NCBI GenBank assembly: GCA_017408885.1
Contig: JAFQTT010000009.1
Coordinates: 62,001 to 126,000 of the forward strand
Source: Methanocorpusculum sp.
GTDB taxonomy: Archaea; Halobacteriota; Methanomicrobia; Methanomicrobiales; Methanocorpusculaceae
Direction: 5' to 3'
Length of the DNA stretch: 64,000 nucleotides
This document shows, in pieces, positions 49,853 through 59,930 of this stretch. The position numbers and the translations under genes were made by a program. The notes under the pieces were generated by a model. That model saw only the letters and a list, made by a program, of their open reading frames with translations, was not told the origin of the DNA and searched no databases. Every line of letters starts with the position of its first letter. The first letter of the stretch is position 1.

Positions 49853-51802
49853 ATGATTGATATTCGTAAACTTGAGTCTGAGCTGTGGGAAGCGGCTGAT
49901 GATCTGCGTGCAAATTCGAAGCTGACGTCTAATCAGTATTGTATGCCGGTTCTGGGGTTGATTTTCCTGCGCTATGCGCATATTCGGTTTAAGGCTGTGG
50001 AGGCTGTTATTATGGAGGACAGATCGGTTCGCGGAGGAGTTCCGCTTCCGGTGACGGCGGATGATTTCCGTGAGGTTGGTGCTTTGTATCTTCCGCCTGA
50101 GGCGCGGTATGATTATCTGGTGAGTCTTTCTGAGGATTCGAATTTAGGAGAGGCTGTGAATTATGCGATGGAGCTTGTTGAGGGACAGAGTAAAGTTTTG
50201 TCTGGTGTTCTTCCGCGGAGTTATACGGATTTTTCGGATGATTTGCTGTCGAATCTGCTTCGGATTTTTAATAATGAGACTTTGGAGAAGGTTGGAGGGG
50301 ATGTGATTGGGCGGATTTATGAGTATTTCTTAAGTAAATTTGCGCCGGCTGTGGCGTCTGATGATGGTGTTTTCTTTACGCCGAAGTCTCTAGTTCAGAT
50401 GATTGTGAATGTGATTGAGCCGAAGGAGGGTATTTTGCTTGACCCTGCGTGCGGTTCAGGCGGTATGTTTGTTCAGACGGGTGAGTTTGTCGGGAAAGGT
50501 AAGGGCGGTGTTTCTTCGAAGATGACTTTTTACGGTCAGGAGAAGGTGGATTATAATGCGAAGCTGTGTTTGATGAATCTTGCAGTTCATGGTTTGTCCG
50601 GCTCGGTTGCGGCAGGAAATGAGGCTAATTCATTTTATCATGATGTGTTTGGTTTGGAGGGGCGCTGTGATTATGTGATGGCGAATCCGCCGTTTAATGT
50701 GGATAAGGTAAAAGCTGAGTCTTGTGAGGCGGCAGGGCGTTTGCCGTTTGGTATGGTTCGGGTGAATGATGCAGGAGAGGTGTCGAATGCGAATTATTTG
50801 TGGATTTCGTATTTCTATTCGTATTTGCATGAGCGGGGAAGAGCAGGTTTTGTGATGGCGTCTTCTGCAACGGACAGCGGAGCGAAGGAGGATAAGGCTA
50901 TTCGTGAGAGTCTGGTGCAGGCGGATGCGGTGGATGTGATTGTGGCGGTCGGTACGAATTTCTTCTATACAAAGTCTCTTCCATGTAATCTGTGGTTCTT
51001 TGACCGTTGTAAGTCTGAGGCGGCAAGGGGTAAGACGCTGTTTATTGATGCGAGAAAGTATTTCCATGTGGTTGACCGGACGCACAATGACTGGACTCGG
51101 TGGCAGCTTTCGAATTTGTCTGCTATTGTGTATCTCTACCGTGGTGAGGTTGAGAGGTATGCTGAGCTTCTTTCCGAATATGAGGAGTATTTGTGTTCGG
51201 CGGAGGGTTCTTTGTCTAAGATGCGCAATGCACTTCTTTCGGAGTTTATGGGATGCGGTGTTCTGGACGAGGGTTCGCTGTTTGGCTGTCCGGATGCACA
51301 TGCTTCTGTCCGCTATGCGGCATATTTCTCCCGTCTCTTAAAGGATGTTGAGGAGGAGGTTTCTTCGGTTCTGGCTGAGGGGAAGGCTCTTTCCGGTTCG
51401 AAGAAGCGGGATTCCTATGCGGCTGAGGTTTCAAACGGCAGGTATTCTTCCTGGAAGCAGTTTTCGACGCGGCTTTCTGCGATGTCTGAGGAGCTGTTAG
51501 AGGGTATTCGTGATGCAGCAGAGGCAGCGGAGAGTTTTGTCTGGCTGTATGAGAAGTTTGGAGACGGTGTGTATGCGGATATTCCGGGGTTGTGTTATAT
51601 TGCAGATGCCGCAGAGATTGCTGAGAAGAAGTTCTCGCTTACTCCAGGCTCTTATGTTGGTGTGCCGCCCGTTGAGTTCGAGGAGTTTTCTGTTTTCCAG
51701 AGCAGGATGCAGGAGATTCATGCGGAGCTTTCAAGTTTGCAGGCTGAGTCTGATGAGCTGATGAGACGGATTGAGCGGAATTTTGAGGATATGGGGTTAT
51801 GA
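49853..51802 (+). CDS. hsdM: Type I restriction-modification, methylase subunit
   Basis: A 649-residue N6-adenine methyltransferase subunit. The N-terminal helical HsdM_N domain (1-130) is followed by the SAM motif DPACGSGGMFVQTGE and the catalytic NPPFN. The C-terminal 200 residues are helical and contact HsdS. The coding strand is visibly G+T-rich (TTG, GCG, GAT codons), unlike most genes here and opposite to the A+C-rich hsdR. It overlaps hsdS by four bases (ATGA). It would methylate the target read by HsdS. Confidence 0.94.
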   Translation: MIDIRKLESELWEAADDLRANSKLTSNQYCMPVLGLIFLRYAHIRFKAVEAVIMEDRSVRGGVPLPVTADDFREVGALYLPPEARYDYLVSLSEDSNLGEAVNYAMELVEGQSKVLSGVLPRSYTDFSDDLLSNLLRIFNNETLEKVGGDVIGRIYEYFLSKFAPAVASDDGVFFTPKSLVQMIVNVIEPKEGILLDPACGSGGMFVQTGEFVGKGKGGVSSKMTFYGQEKVDYNAKLCLMNLAVHGLSGSVAAGNEANSFYHDVFGLEGRCDYVMANPPFNVDKVKAESCEAAGRLPFGMVRVNDAGEVSNANYLWISYFYSYLHERGRAGFVMASSATDSGAKEDKAIRESLVQADAVDVIVAVGTNFFYTKSLPCNLWFFDRCKSEAARGKTLFIDARKYFHVVDRTHNDWTRWQLSNLSAIVYLYRGEVERYAELLSEYEEYLCSAEGSLSKMRNALLSEFMGCGVLDEGSLFGCPDAHASVRYAAYFSRLLKDVEEEVSSVLAEGKALSGSKKRDSYAAEVSNGRYSSWKQFSTRLSAMSEELLEGIRDAAEAAESFVWLYEKFGDGVYADIPGLCYIADAAEIAEKKFSLTPGSYVGVPPVEFEEFSVFQSRMQEIHAELSSLQAESDELMRRIERNFEDMGL

Positions 51803-53070
51803 ACGGAATATTAAGTGATGTCTGCCTATTAATCGAAGATTGTCATCACTCAACAGCACCAACAGTAGATGCCGGTCACCCCCTTATTAGAACGCCTGAT
51901 ATTGGAAAAGGTAGGATAAATTACGAGCATGTATTTTATGTTACAGATAAAGTCTATGACGAAAGAACAACACGGGCAAAACCACAAATAAATGACCTAA
52001 TTCTTGCTCGCGAAGCTCCTGCAGGTAATGTAGCAATACTAAATTCAGATAAAGGTGTTTGTCTAGGTCAAAGGACAGTTCTCATTCGCCCAAATCCTGA
52101 GTTGGTAAATCCACAGTATCTTTGTTATTATATGTTGCTTCCCGAGCAACAACACAAACTCCTTGGTTCTGCAAATGGCTCAACAGTATCTCATGTTAAT
52201 CTTCCAGTCATTCGTGGAATGAAAATAGATTTACCAACACTCCCCATTCAGCGCCGCATAGCAGATATCCTCTCTGCCTATGACGACCTTATTGAGAATA
52301 ATCAGCGGCAGATTAAGCTGCTTGAAGAGGCGGCGATGCGGCTGTATCGCGAGTGGTTTGTGTTCATGCGGTTTCCAGGACATGAGAGTGTACGGATAGT
52401 GGATGGTGTGCCGGAGGGGTGGGAGAAGAAATGCTTGCGTCATCTGATATCTTATGAGATTGGCGGCGGTTGGGGTAATGACAATGAATCAAGTGGTTTT
52501 GATATTCGGACATGGGTAATTAGAGGCACAGATATTGATGGTTTATCATCAGGGCAGATTCACTCAATTCCCCTTCGGTTCAACAAACAACAGACACTTA
52601 GCTCTCGCATGCTATCACATGGAGACATAATTTTTGAAGTGTCTGGCGGTAGTAAAAATGTCGGTGTCGCAAAATCATATTTGATAACGCAACCACTAAT
52701 AGATTATTTAGGACATCCAGTGATATGTGCCTCATTCTGTAAGATGATACGCCCCATATCATTGGATTATGCTGAATATCTGTATTCAACACTGAGGCAC
52801 CTCAGAGATAGCGGAATTACTGAGGAGTATGAACTGAAAAGTGCTAGCAGTATTATTAATTTCAAATGGGCAGACTTCTTAGACTTACATTTTGTATTAA
52901 TCCCTCCTGAAACAATTATGCATGCGTTCAACGATTGTATCTCTCCAATATATACAAAAATCGTATCTATGTCAATTCAGGTTGAAACACTCCAAAAAGC
53001 CCGCGACGCCCTTTTGCCAAGGCTGATGAATGGTGGTGTGGGCTTGAAGCTCGAAGAGGGGGCGGTGTAG
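51799..53070 (+). CDS. hsdS: Type I restriction-modification, specificity subunit
   Basis: A 423-residue protein with two target-recognition domains. The first TRD is about 1-145, the central conserved helix [40 protein letters not shown] about 148-190, the second TRD about 205-375, and the terminal conserved helix [27 protein letters not shown] is AT-rich while the helix-coding parts share the hsdM base composition, so TRDs were probably swapped in. It determines the bipartite target; the target cannot be predicted by eye. Confidence 0.93.
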   Translation: MNGILSDVCLLIEDCHHSTAPTVDAGHPLIRTPDIGKGRINYEHVFYVTDKVYDERTTRAKPQINDLILAREAPAGNVAILNSDKGVCLGQRTVLIRPNPELVNPQYLCYYMLLPEQQHKLLGSANGSTVSHVNLPVIRGMKIDLPTLPIQRRIADILSAYDDLIENNQRQIKLLEEAAMRLYREWFVFMRFPGHESVRIVDGVPEGWEKKCLRHLISYEIGGGWGNDNESSGFDIRTWVIRGTDIDGLSSGQIHSIPLRFNKQQTLSSRMLSHGDIIFEVSGGSKNVGVAKSYLITQPLIDYLGHPVICASFCKMIRPISLDYAEYLYSTLRHLRDSGITEEYELKSASSIINFKWADFLDLHFVLIPPETIMHAFNDCISPIYTKIVSMSIQVETLQKARDALLPRLMNGGVGLKLEEGAV

Positions 53071-53071
53071 A

Positions 53072-53908
53072 ATGGTGCGCCGGAATTTTGCGGAGATTAT
53101 TGAGGAGAGTGGGGTAAATGTGCCTCTGGAGTATAGGCGGTTAAAAAATCTGTTCTATGAAATAAAGTGGTTTATTAACGGCAAGGAGCAGACGATTAGA
53201 ACATATATTTCAAGGAAGTTTCCCTACCTGCCGCTAAATACTACTGCATTAACATTAAGTGATTTTGATGAAGAGTATCGGTTCAATTTTCAAATTATTG
53301 AAAATCCAAGCCTTGATGCTCTCATTCTCTTCTGTGAATACTGTACCAATATGTGTCTCGAATGCGGGAGATTAATGTATGATTCGAGTGTAAGAAAGAG
53401 CGTAAATCTCTCCAATCATTTCCTGTTCCCACAAGCTGTATCAAAGATACTTCATCATATTGTGAAAGTAATTGAGAAAGTTGGCTATACGGATATTGAA
53501 TACAACGGATACACTCTGTTTGTTGAAAAATCCGCCGCCGCCGTTTCTGCATCAGAGATTCTCGAAGGTCAGATATCCATTGAAACCCTTCGCTACAATC
53601 ACCACAGCATGAAAGGCGACCTTGTGGCAAAGAGGAAAATGCTTGTTCTGATGGCTGACTGGATTGAACCCAAAGAAAAAGAGCTGGCAGAAGTTGACAA
53701 GAGGCTCAAAACCAACCTCTTCTACAACCTAAACAACTTCAACATCCGCCACAACAACAGCGACAAAACAGCACATTTAACCGAAGAAGAACTTGAAGAG
53801 ATTTATGACGACACCTATCAGCTCTGGCTTCTTGCAGTACTCACGCTTGACAACAGAGAGCGGCAGAAGAAGTATGAAGAGATGAGGAAAGAGAGTTCCG
53901 GAAAATAA
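53072..53908 (+). CDS. Unknown protein in the type I island
   Basis: A 278-residue mostly helical protein. It starts one base after the hsdS stop, so it is cotranscribed. Visible features are [13 protein letters not shown] (three Cys), and a C-terminal helical part with [33 protein letters not shown]. The RHNNSD stretch recalls C-terminal motifs of HEPN or abortive-infection proteins, but the spacing does not match the RNase motif well. The first half is AT-rich and the second typical of the host. Possibly an accessory defence protein. Confidence 0.6.
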   Translation: MVRRNFAEIIEESGVNVPLEYRRLKNLFYEIKWFINGKEQTIRTYISRKFPYLPLNTTALTLSDFDEEYRFNFQIIENPSLDALILFCEYCTNMCLECGRLMYDSSVRKSVNLSNHFLFPQAVSKILHHIVKVIEKVGYTDIEYNGYTLFVEKSAAAVSASEILEGQISIETLRYNHHSMKGDLVAKRKMLVLMADWIEPKEKELAEVDKRLKTNLFYNLNNFNIRHNNSDKTAHLTEEELEEIYDDTYQLWLLAVLTLDNRERQKKYEEMRKESSGK

Positions 53909-53929
53909 CGACCGGACAAATCCGGGCTC

Positions 53930-53942
53930 GGAGATAAATATA
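53930..53942 (+). promoter_or_regulatory. Promoter of the PIN cassette
   Basis: GAGATAAATATATCC is an archaeal TATA element about 40 bp before the ATG at 53977, giving the cassette its own promoter inside the hsd locus. Confidence 0.5.
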
Positions 53943-53976
53943 TCCAACATAAGTAACACATAAATAATAGAAACTT

Positions 53977-54555
53977 ATGTCTGGAAACTGGGAGGGGAAG
54001 CGTCGAGCACAGGAAAACTTAATCCTATTAGTCCTTGGTGCCGCTCCAGACAAAGACCTATCCATGCTTCATCTGGAAAAGGAAGTATTCCTGCTCTGGA
54101 AATTCCATCCATCCATCCCCAGATTTATTGAGTTTGTTGCATATCAAAGAGGACCGTACTCAGAAGAAATCAGAGACTGCATCAAAAACCCATACTACCT
54201 CACCGATGCATGGGAATTCATTGGACGCGGAAATGAAAACGGACTCACCGGAGGTTACGTCAGGCTCACCGAAGAAGGATTACGCCTCTATCAGGAAGAA
54301 TTCCAGAAAATGCTTGCACAAGAGAAAATGCGCTCCCTGCTTGCAGGAATCCAGATTGTCCGCTCCCTCTACGACGAACTCACAGCAGAAGAACTCCTTC
54401 TCGTCATATACGACGCTTACCCAGAATTCAGGGAATACTCAGAAGTCGCCGCAGAAATCTATGCAAAAAGAGATACAATTACCGCAAAACTCGCCAAGCG
54501 CGGCATAGTCTCAGACAACATTGCAGAATACACACGTGAGGGAAATCAGCAGTAA
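53977..54555 (+). CDS. Panacea/DUF4065-like protein, putative antitoxin
   Basis: A 192-residue protein. LILLVLGAAPDKDLSMLHLEKEVFLLW and FVAYQRGPYSEEIRDCI resemble the KLQKL...FxAxxxGP layout of the Panacea (SocA/DUF4065) fold, an antitoxin domain in many toxin-antitoxin pairs. LTEEGLRLYQEEF fits the following helix. The C-terminus is extra (110-192), helical, ending EYTREGNQQ. Its stop overlaps the next ATG (TAATG), where a PIN nuclease is encoded. Assignment is by pattern only. Confidence 0.5.
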   Translation: MSGNWEGKRRAQENLILLVLGAAPDKDLSMLHLEKEVFLLWKFHPSIPRFIEFVAYQRGPYSEEIRDCIKNPYYLTDAWEFIGRGNENGLTGGYVRLTEEGLRLYQEEFQKMLAQEKMRSLLAGIQIVRSLYDELTAEELLLVIYDAYPEFREYSEVAAEIYAKRDTITAKLAKRGIVSDNIAEYTREGNQQ

Positions 54556-55133
54556 TGAAACATAATATCGTTGCTGACACCTCCTTCTACTCCTGCAACA
54601 TCAAAGACTTAAGCCGTCTTGACCTTCTTCTACACTACCTTGAAAACTACCAATTCCATGCAGGACACATCATTTTAGATAAAGAACTTCTCCCAAACAT
54701 CGACTGTGATAAAACCATAGCTGACAAAATCTCACGCAGAGAATCAGCAAACTACACAGAACTATTCAAAGCACTGTGTCTAAGAGATGACAAACACATC
54801 GAAGAAGACGGAGAATACGAAGCGATTGGAATAGCCCTTGAATTAGCACTCACAAACGAACTCCACCGCCTCATCATCGACGACTCAACACCCAGAAATT
54901 TTGCAAAGAAAATCCCATTGTTAAAAGAAAAAACAATGGGTACCATAGGATTTATTAGAGATAGCTACCATAAAGACAGAATAATCACAAAAGAACAGTG
55001 CATCGCACACCTCAAAGGAATACACCGTGCCTACGAAACCAATCCGGACAAAACCCACCGTCCATGCAGCATGGACGAAAAAATCGTCAAAAACGTACTG
55101 CTGCCACTGATACAAGAGCTTGAAAATGCCTGA
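54555..55133 (+). CDS. PIN-domain nuclease, putative toxin
   Basis: A 192-residue protein. The PIN acidic residues can be seen: Asp8 in VADTSFY, the E-x-x-A helix in EDGEYEAIGIALELA, and the paired Asp in LIIDDSTPRNFAKK, followed by GTIGFI. VapC-like toxins of this fold cleave RNA. The protein is longer than VapC (about 130), with an insert and a C-terminal helical part. It is coupled to the Panacea-like gene before it and overlaps the next gene by eight bases. Confidence 0.65.
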   Translation: MKHNIVADTSFYSCNIKDLSRLDLLLHYLENYQFHAGHIILDKELLPNIDCDKTIADKISRRESANYTELFKALCLRDDKHIEEDGEYEAIGIALELALTNELHRLIIDDSTPRNFAKKIPLLKEKTMGTIGFIRDSYHKDRIITKEQCIAHLKGIHRAYETNPDKTHRPCSMDEKIVKNVLLPLIQELENA

Positions 55134-56376
55134 CTTCGATTCCCACATATCAATAGAAGAAATCAGCAAATCAAAAGACGTTGAATGCAACGTCAGAGAG
55201 CTGACAATCGATTCAACCAACACAAAAATAGAGACACCTATCAAAGTACTCTCAGGAAAAAACATCAGCAGTAAAACAGCTGAAAACTTCGTCTCCAAAA
55301 ACGAAAACCCACTCTTTGAAGTAACGAAATTCTTTGACAAAGCTCAGTACCATAACAACCTAATCGCAACTCTTGAAGGAGAAAAAGGAGACTGGGTAAA
55401 CTCACTCAATGACAAATTTGGTCTTAGAAGAACACTCGAAGACCAATATCGAAAAAACATCATCGTATCCTCAGTGTTCAGAGAGATGCCTGTTGCAGGA
55501 TATGACATTGCACCTCCAAAATCCATCTACCAGAAAATGTCTGCTGACCTATATCAGACCTATCTGGACTACGTATACAGCGCATCATCCGCATTTATCC
55601 TAACCCCCGATGTCTACCTCACACCATCTCCCAACTCCTCGCAGATAAACAACTATCTGAAATTCATTGACTTCTCGATTGAAACACTCCAGATGAAAAA
55701 CAACAAACCAATCTTTGCACCATTGCCGATTGACCTTGCATTCAAAAATCTGACAACAGTCCTCCATTCATACAAAAGAATGGGCTACACAAACATCTGG
55801 ATAGACTTCAAAGCGAAGCCCTGCTCAAACAGTAACTCTGCACGCCTTAGAACAATCAGCCGTAGAATCGAAGAAATTATCGGAGATGAAGCAGTAGTCT
55901 ACTGCTCACAGATAAAACGTGAAAGAGATGTCACAAAAACCTCAGTTCCGGCTCTTGACATCTTCCCGTCATTCTCCGGAACAGACTTCCTTGGAGTAAA
56001 CCGTACTGCATCTCCATTTAGAATAGACACGTCTGTTACAGCCACGAGGAAGGGATTCTCAACCGTTGAAGAATACAACAATGCACTAGACGCGGTAAAG
56101 TGCAGTGTCTTTGATGCAGAAACCTACAACTACACGGTAATCGGAAACGATGACAAACTCTCGTCACTTGTTAGAAACGTTACAACTGCTGATGTATACA
56201 ACGGAATCGCATTCAACAAAGAACTAAACAACATCAGAGACAAAGTCCTAAACGACGAAAAACTCCTGCCGTATCTGAACTCCAAAGAAGCAGTCAGCAA
56301 AAACGCACCAATATTTGATTCGGTAAAAAGAACAACCACACCTACAAAAGAGACTGACCTATCTGATTTCTTCTAA
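55126..56376 (+). CDS. Unknown protein of the PIN cassette
   Basis: A 416-residue soluble protein. The segment PIFAPLPIDLAFKNLTTVLHSYKRMGYTNIWIDFKA and the later EIIGDEAVVYCSQIKRERD suggest an alpha/beta barrel with strands ending in Pro, Asp and His-free loops; a tRNA-guanine transglycosylase-like barrel is one thought but the active-site residues are not apparent. The N-terminal 90 residues and the acidic end (KETDLSDFF) look flexible. The ATG at 55126 lies inside the PIN gene. hsdR starts three bases after its stop. Confidence 0.55.
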   Translation: MPDFDSHISIEEISKSKDVECNVRELTIDSTNTKIETPIKVLSGKNISSKTAENFVSKNENPLFEVTKFFDKAQYHNNLIATLEGEKGDWVNSLNDKFGLRRTLEDQYRKNIIVSSVFREMPVAGYDIAPPKSIYQKMSADLYQTYLDYVYSASSAFILTPDVYLTPSPNSSQINNYLKFIDFSIETLQMKNNKPIFAPLPIDLAFKNLTTVLHSYKRMGYTNIWIDFKAKPCSNSNSARLRTISRRIEEIIGDEAVVYCSQIKRERDVTKTSVPALDIFPSFSGTDFLGVNRTASPFRIDTSVTATRKGFSTVEEYNNALDAVKCSVFDAETYNYTVIGNDDKLSSLVRNVTTADVYNGIAFNKELNNIRDKVLNDEKLLPYLNSKEAVSKNAPIFDSVKRTTTPTKETDLSDFF

Positions 56377-56378
56377 AA

Positions 56379-59356
56379 ATGAGCCTTGAATACTCCGAAA
56401 ACATCCTCGTACAACAAGCCGCGGCAGACATCTTAGAACAGCTCGGCTGGCAGACAATCTTTGCCTACAACGAAGAAACCCTCGGAGAAAACGGCACACT
56501 TGGACGCAAAAACTACCATCAGGTAATCCTCTCCCGCTATTTTAGACAAGCACTCTTCCAGAACAACGACTGGATGACCGAAGAGTACGCATCTCAGGCA
56601 GAAAAAACGCTCATCGCCCACAGCAGCGCAGACAGCCTCCTCCAAACCAACCGCCAAAAACACGACCTCATCAAAAACGGCATCCCCGTAGACTTCAAAA
56701 AACCAAACGGCACAACAGAAAAACGAAACGCCGCCGTCATCAACTACGCAGAACCAAAGAAAAACACCTACATCGCCGTTCGCGAACTCAAAATCTGGGG
56801 CGACATCTACAGAAGACGTGCCGACATCATCGGATTCGTAAACGGAATCCCATTAGTCTTCATCGAACTCAAAAAACAAAACGTCGACATCATAAACGCC
56901 TACAACGACAACTACACAGACTACCAGACACACATCCCGCAGCTCTTCTACTACAACGAACTAGTAATCCTCGCAAACGGAATCGACGCCAAAATCGGAG
57001 CACTTGGAAGCAAATACGAATACTTCCAAAACTGGAAACGCCTAAGCGAAGAAGACACAGGAAGAATCGACCTCGAAACCCTCTTAATCGGCACATGCAA
57101 ACCCGAAAACCTCCTGGATATAATTGAAAACTTCATCATCTACGACACCTCAAACGGAAAAACAACCAAAATCATAGCAAGAAACCACCAGTACTTAGGA
57201 GTAAACGAAGCAGTCGAAGCATACAAAAACAGACAGCTCAACAACGGAAAACTCGGCGTATTCTGGCATACACAGGGAAGCGGCAAAAGCTACTCCATGA
57301 TATTCTTCTCCGAAAAAATCAGAAGAAAACTCATTGGAAGCCCCACATTTCTAATCGTCACCGACAGAGAAGAACTCAATCGCCAGATTGGAGAAACATA
57401 CGAAAACTGCGGCTGTCTATCAGGAGTATCACTCAAAAATGTAAACCCGCCAAATGGAGAAAAACTCCTCGAACTCCTAAAAACAAACACACCATACATA
57501 TTCACCCTTATCCAGAAATTCCACAACGGAAAAGCAGAACCAATCACACCAAAACACGACATAATCATCATATCCGACGAAGCACACAGAACACAAAATG
57601 GACTCCTTGCCGAAAACATGGCAAATATCCTCCCGACTGCTGCTAAAATCGGATTCACCGGAACACCGCTTCTCACCTACGACGAAATCACCAAACGAAC
57701 ATTTGGAGACTACGTCTCCGTCTACGACTTCAAACGGGCAGTCGAAGATGGTGCAACAGTCCCTCTCTACTACGAAAACAGAGCCGACAAACTAGGCATC
57801 CAAAACCCAAAAATCACCGACGAACTCCTGGATGCAATCGAACAAAACGACCTCGACGAAAAAGAGCGAGCACGCCTCGAACGCGACCTGAAACGCGAAT
57901 ACCACCTCTTAACAAGCAAAAAACGTCTCAACACCATAGCCAAAGACTTCGTCGAACACTACACCCAGATCTGGACAACCGGCAAAGCAATGTTCGTCTG
58001 CCTTGACAAAGTAACTGCTGTTAAAATGCACGACCTCGTCAGAACATACTGGGACGAACACATAACAAAACTCCAATGGGAACTCGAAACCTGCGAATCC
58101 GAACAAGAAGAACTCGAACTCTCCCGCAAACTCAAATGGATGACCGAAACGGAAATGGCAGTCGTCATCAGCGAAGAACAAAACGAACAGAAAACATTCG
58201 AAAAATACGGACTCGATATCATCCCGCACCGCATAAAAATGCGGGACAGAAACCTCGAAAAAGAATTCAAAGACCAGGAAAAACCAACGGATTAATCGTA
58301 GCATACGCAGACATCGTCGAGTCACTCAAACGTGCTCTTGCAGACTACGCAAACTCCGGAAACCCAGCAGACACCAACCCCCTCTTAGACAAAGAAGAAC
58401 TCATCGCAAAAATACACGGACTCATCGCAGAAATCACCGCATTCCTCAGCACAAACGGCTTTGTCCTGCAGGAATTAATCGACGCACAAGGAATCGTCAA
58501 ACTGCAAAAACTCGCCGCAGTAAACGCTGTCTGCACAACTGACGACACCAGAAAACAGTTCGAAATCCTCGCGCGTGAACTCTTCAAACTCTTCAAATAC
58601 ACCGAAAAAGGCGATATAGACCGAGAAACATACCGCAAAAAGAACGCCATCAGCGCAATCTACGACCAGCTTCACGTAAAATCCGGACGAAGCAAAGACT
58701 ACATAGAACTCACCATCTCCCTCCAAAAAATCATCGACAACTACATCGAAGTCGAACCAACAGACAAACACGAAGTCAGAGAATACAACATCAGCATGAT
58801 AGACTTCGAACGCCTAGCCGCGAAATTCAAAAACATCAAATACAAAAACCTCATCGTAAAAGACATTCGGGAAATCATCGAAGACAAAATGGAAAAACTC
58901 CTCAAAACAAACCCGATGCGCATCGACTACTTTGAACACTACAAAGAGATAATTGAAGAATACAACAAAGACATCGACAAAACCGAAATCGAAAAAACCT
59001 TCCTCGCATTAACAAAACTCGTACAGGAGTTGGGTGAAGAAGAACAGCGCTTCACCCGCGAAGGATTTGAAAACGACGAAGAACTCGCAATCTACGACCT
59101 GCTTCGAAAAGAAGAACTCAGCACCGAAGAACTCGCAGAGGTCAAAAAACTCTCCAAAGAACTCCTTGACAAAATCAAAGAAAAAATACAGACAACAAAC
59201 CAGTGGAGAGAGAAAGAAGAAACTGTCGCAGAACTCAAAAACCTCATCAGAAAACAACTCTACACAGCACTTCCTGAAAGCTACCCTCTGGAAAGAATTG
59301 ACTGCTACTCACAGAGAGTCTTCGACCACATCTACACCGTCTATCCTGCTGCATAA
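56379..59356 (+). pseudogene. hsdR: hsdR, type I restriction subunit, broken by an internal deletion
   Basis: Two frames together give most of an HsdR. Frame 1 (to 58295) has the nuclease part (ADIIGFVNGIPLVFIELKK), Walker A TQGSGKSYSMI, DEAH (IISDEAHRTQ) and TGTP. It ends FKDQEKP then TD and stop. From about 58274 a second frame continues PGKTNGLIVAYADIVESLKRAL to the C-terminus. Family members carry about 45 residues between these points, including helicase motifs V (TGFDVP) and VI (QTIARANR), which are missing. The sequence CCAGGAAAAACCA at the junction encodes DQEKP in one frame and PGKT in the other. Restriction activity is probably lost. Confidence 0.85.
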
Positions 59357-59363
59357 AATACAC

Positions 59364-59478
59364 ATTTCGCGAAAGTGCGAAATATCAAATAATCTCACTC
59401 TATTTTCAAAAAATCAAACAATCCTCCCCCCGATATCTCCCAATATCAGCTACCATTGAGCACTTTCGCACCGCGCGG
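59364..59478 (+). repeat. Island-flanking repeat, right copy
   Basis: Begins ATTTCGCGAAAGTGCG (59364-59379) and ends GCACTTTCGCACCGCGCGG (59460-59478), in direct orientation to 49120-49235. It starts eight bases after the hsdR stop. The interior has diverged except for a TTTCAAAA...CAA block. Confidence 0.65.
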
Positions 59479-59483
59479 TATGG

Positions 59484-59496
59484 GATTTATATACTC
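59484..59496 (+). promoter_or_regulatory. TATA box after the right repeat
   Basis: GATTTATATACTC is a good archaeal TATA element directly after the repeat, facing the hairpin-rich stretch. The nearest + strand gene is about 440 bp away. Confidence 0.5.
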
Positions 59497-59509
59497 CTAA
59501 AACCCTTAC

Positions 59510-59690
59510 ATACGGCAAACAAAAAATACGCCAAAATCGCGCGCCAAATCCAAAAAACTAAGCTGAGGAAAGGGATTTAATACCTCAGAAAACATAGAAT
59601 ATAGTAAGGAAAGCGGGACCAAAAAAAGTCCCCACTAGTCTTATCAGACAAAGTTCCAAAAAGTAACGGAACAACGTTTAATCGTTGAAA
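59510..59690 (+). ncRNA. Candidate structured RNA with four consecutive hairpins
   Basis: After the TATA box come CTGAGG/CCTCAG (59563-59568, 59583-59588), GGGAC/GTCCC (59615-59619, 59628-59632), GTTCC/GGAAC (59653-59657, 59668-59672) and CAACG/CGTTG (59672-59676, 59683-59687). No convincing protein is encoded. It could be a small RNA or a long leader of the RHH/HNH operon. The remaining 240 bases to 59930 show nothing clear. Confidence 0.4.
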
Positions 59691-59930
59691 CAACCACAGC
59701 CGCAGACAGGCATGAGATAAATCATCAGCTCTGCGCATCGAAAGAGGACACAACAACCAAAGCAAAAGAAAAAACAAAGCAGTCTGCTCAGTATCAGATT
59801 CAAAGGCGATAAAGAACAGACGCTATTTTATTGAACCCACCGGCATATCAAACCTTGCAACAGCGAACGCTGACGGAATATAGACGACATTGAACATACA
59901 AGCAGAGACCTCTCTGCACAACCAGAAAAC

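Noticed and set aside
58076-58273. First part of the second hsdR frame
   Set aside because: It is an out-of-frame reading of the upstream hsdR coding sequence (Arg/Lys-rich nonsense); only the part from about 58274 belongs to HsdR.
59577-59777. 66-residue hydrophobic minus-strand frame
   Set aside because: It coincides with the hairpin-rich stretch, has no ribosome site, and its hydrophobicity comes from reading A-rich DNA backwards.
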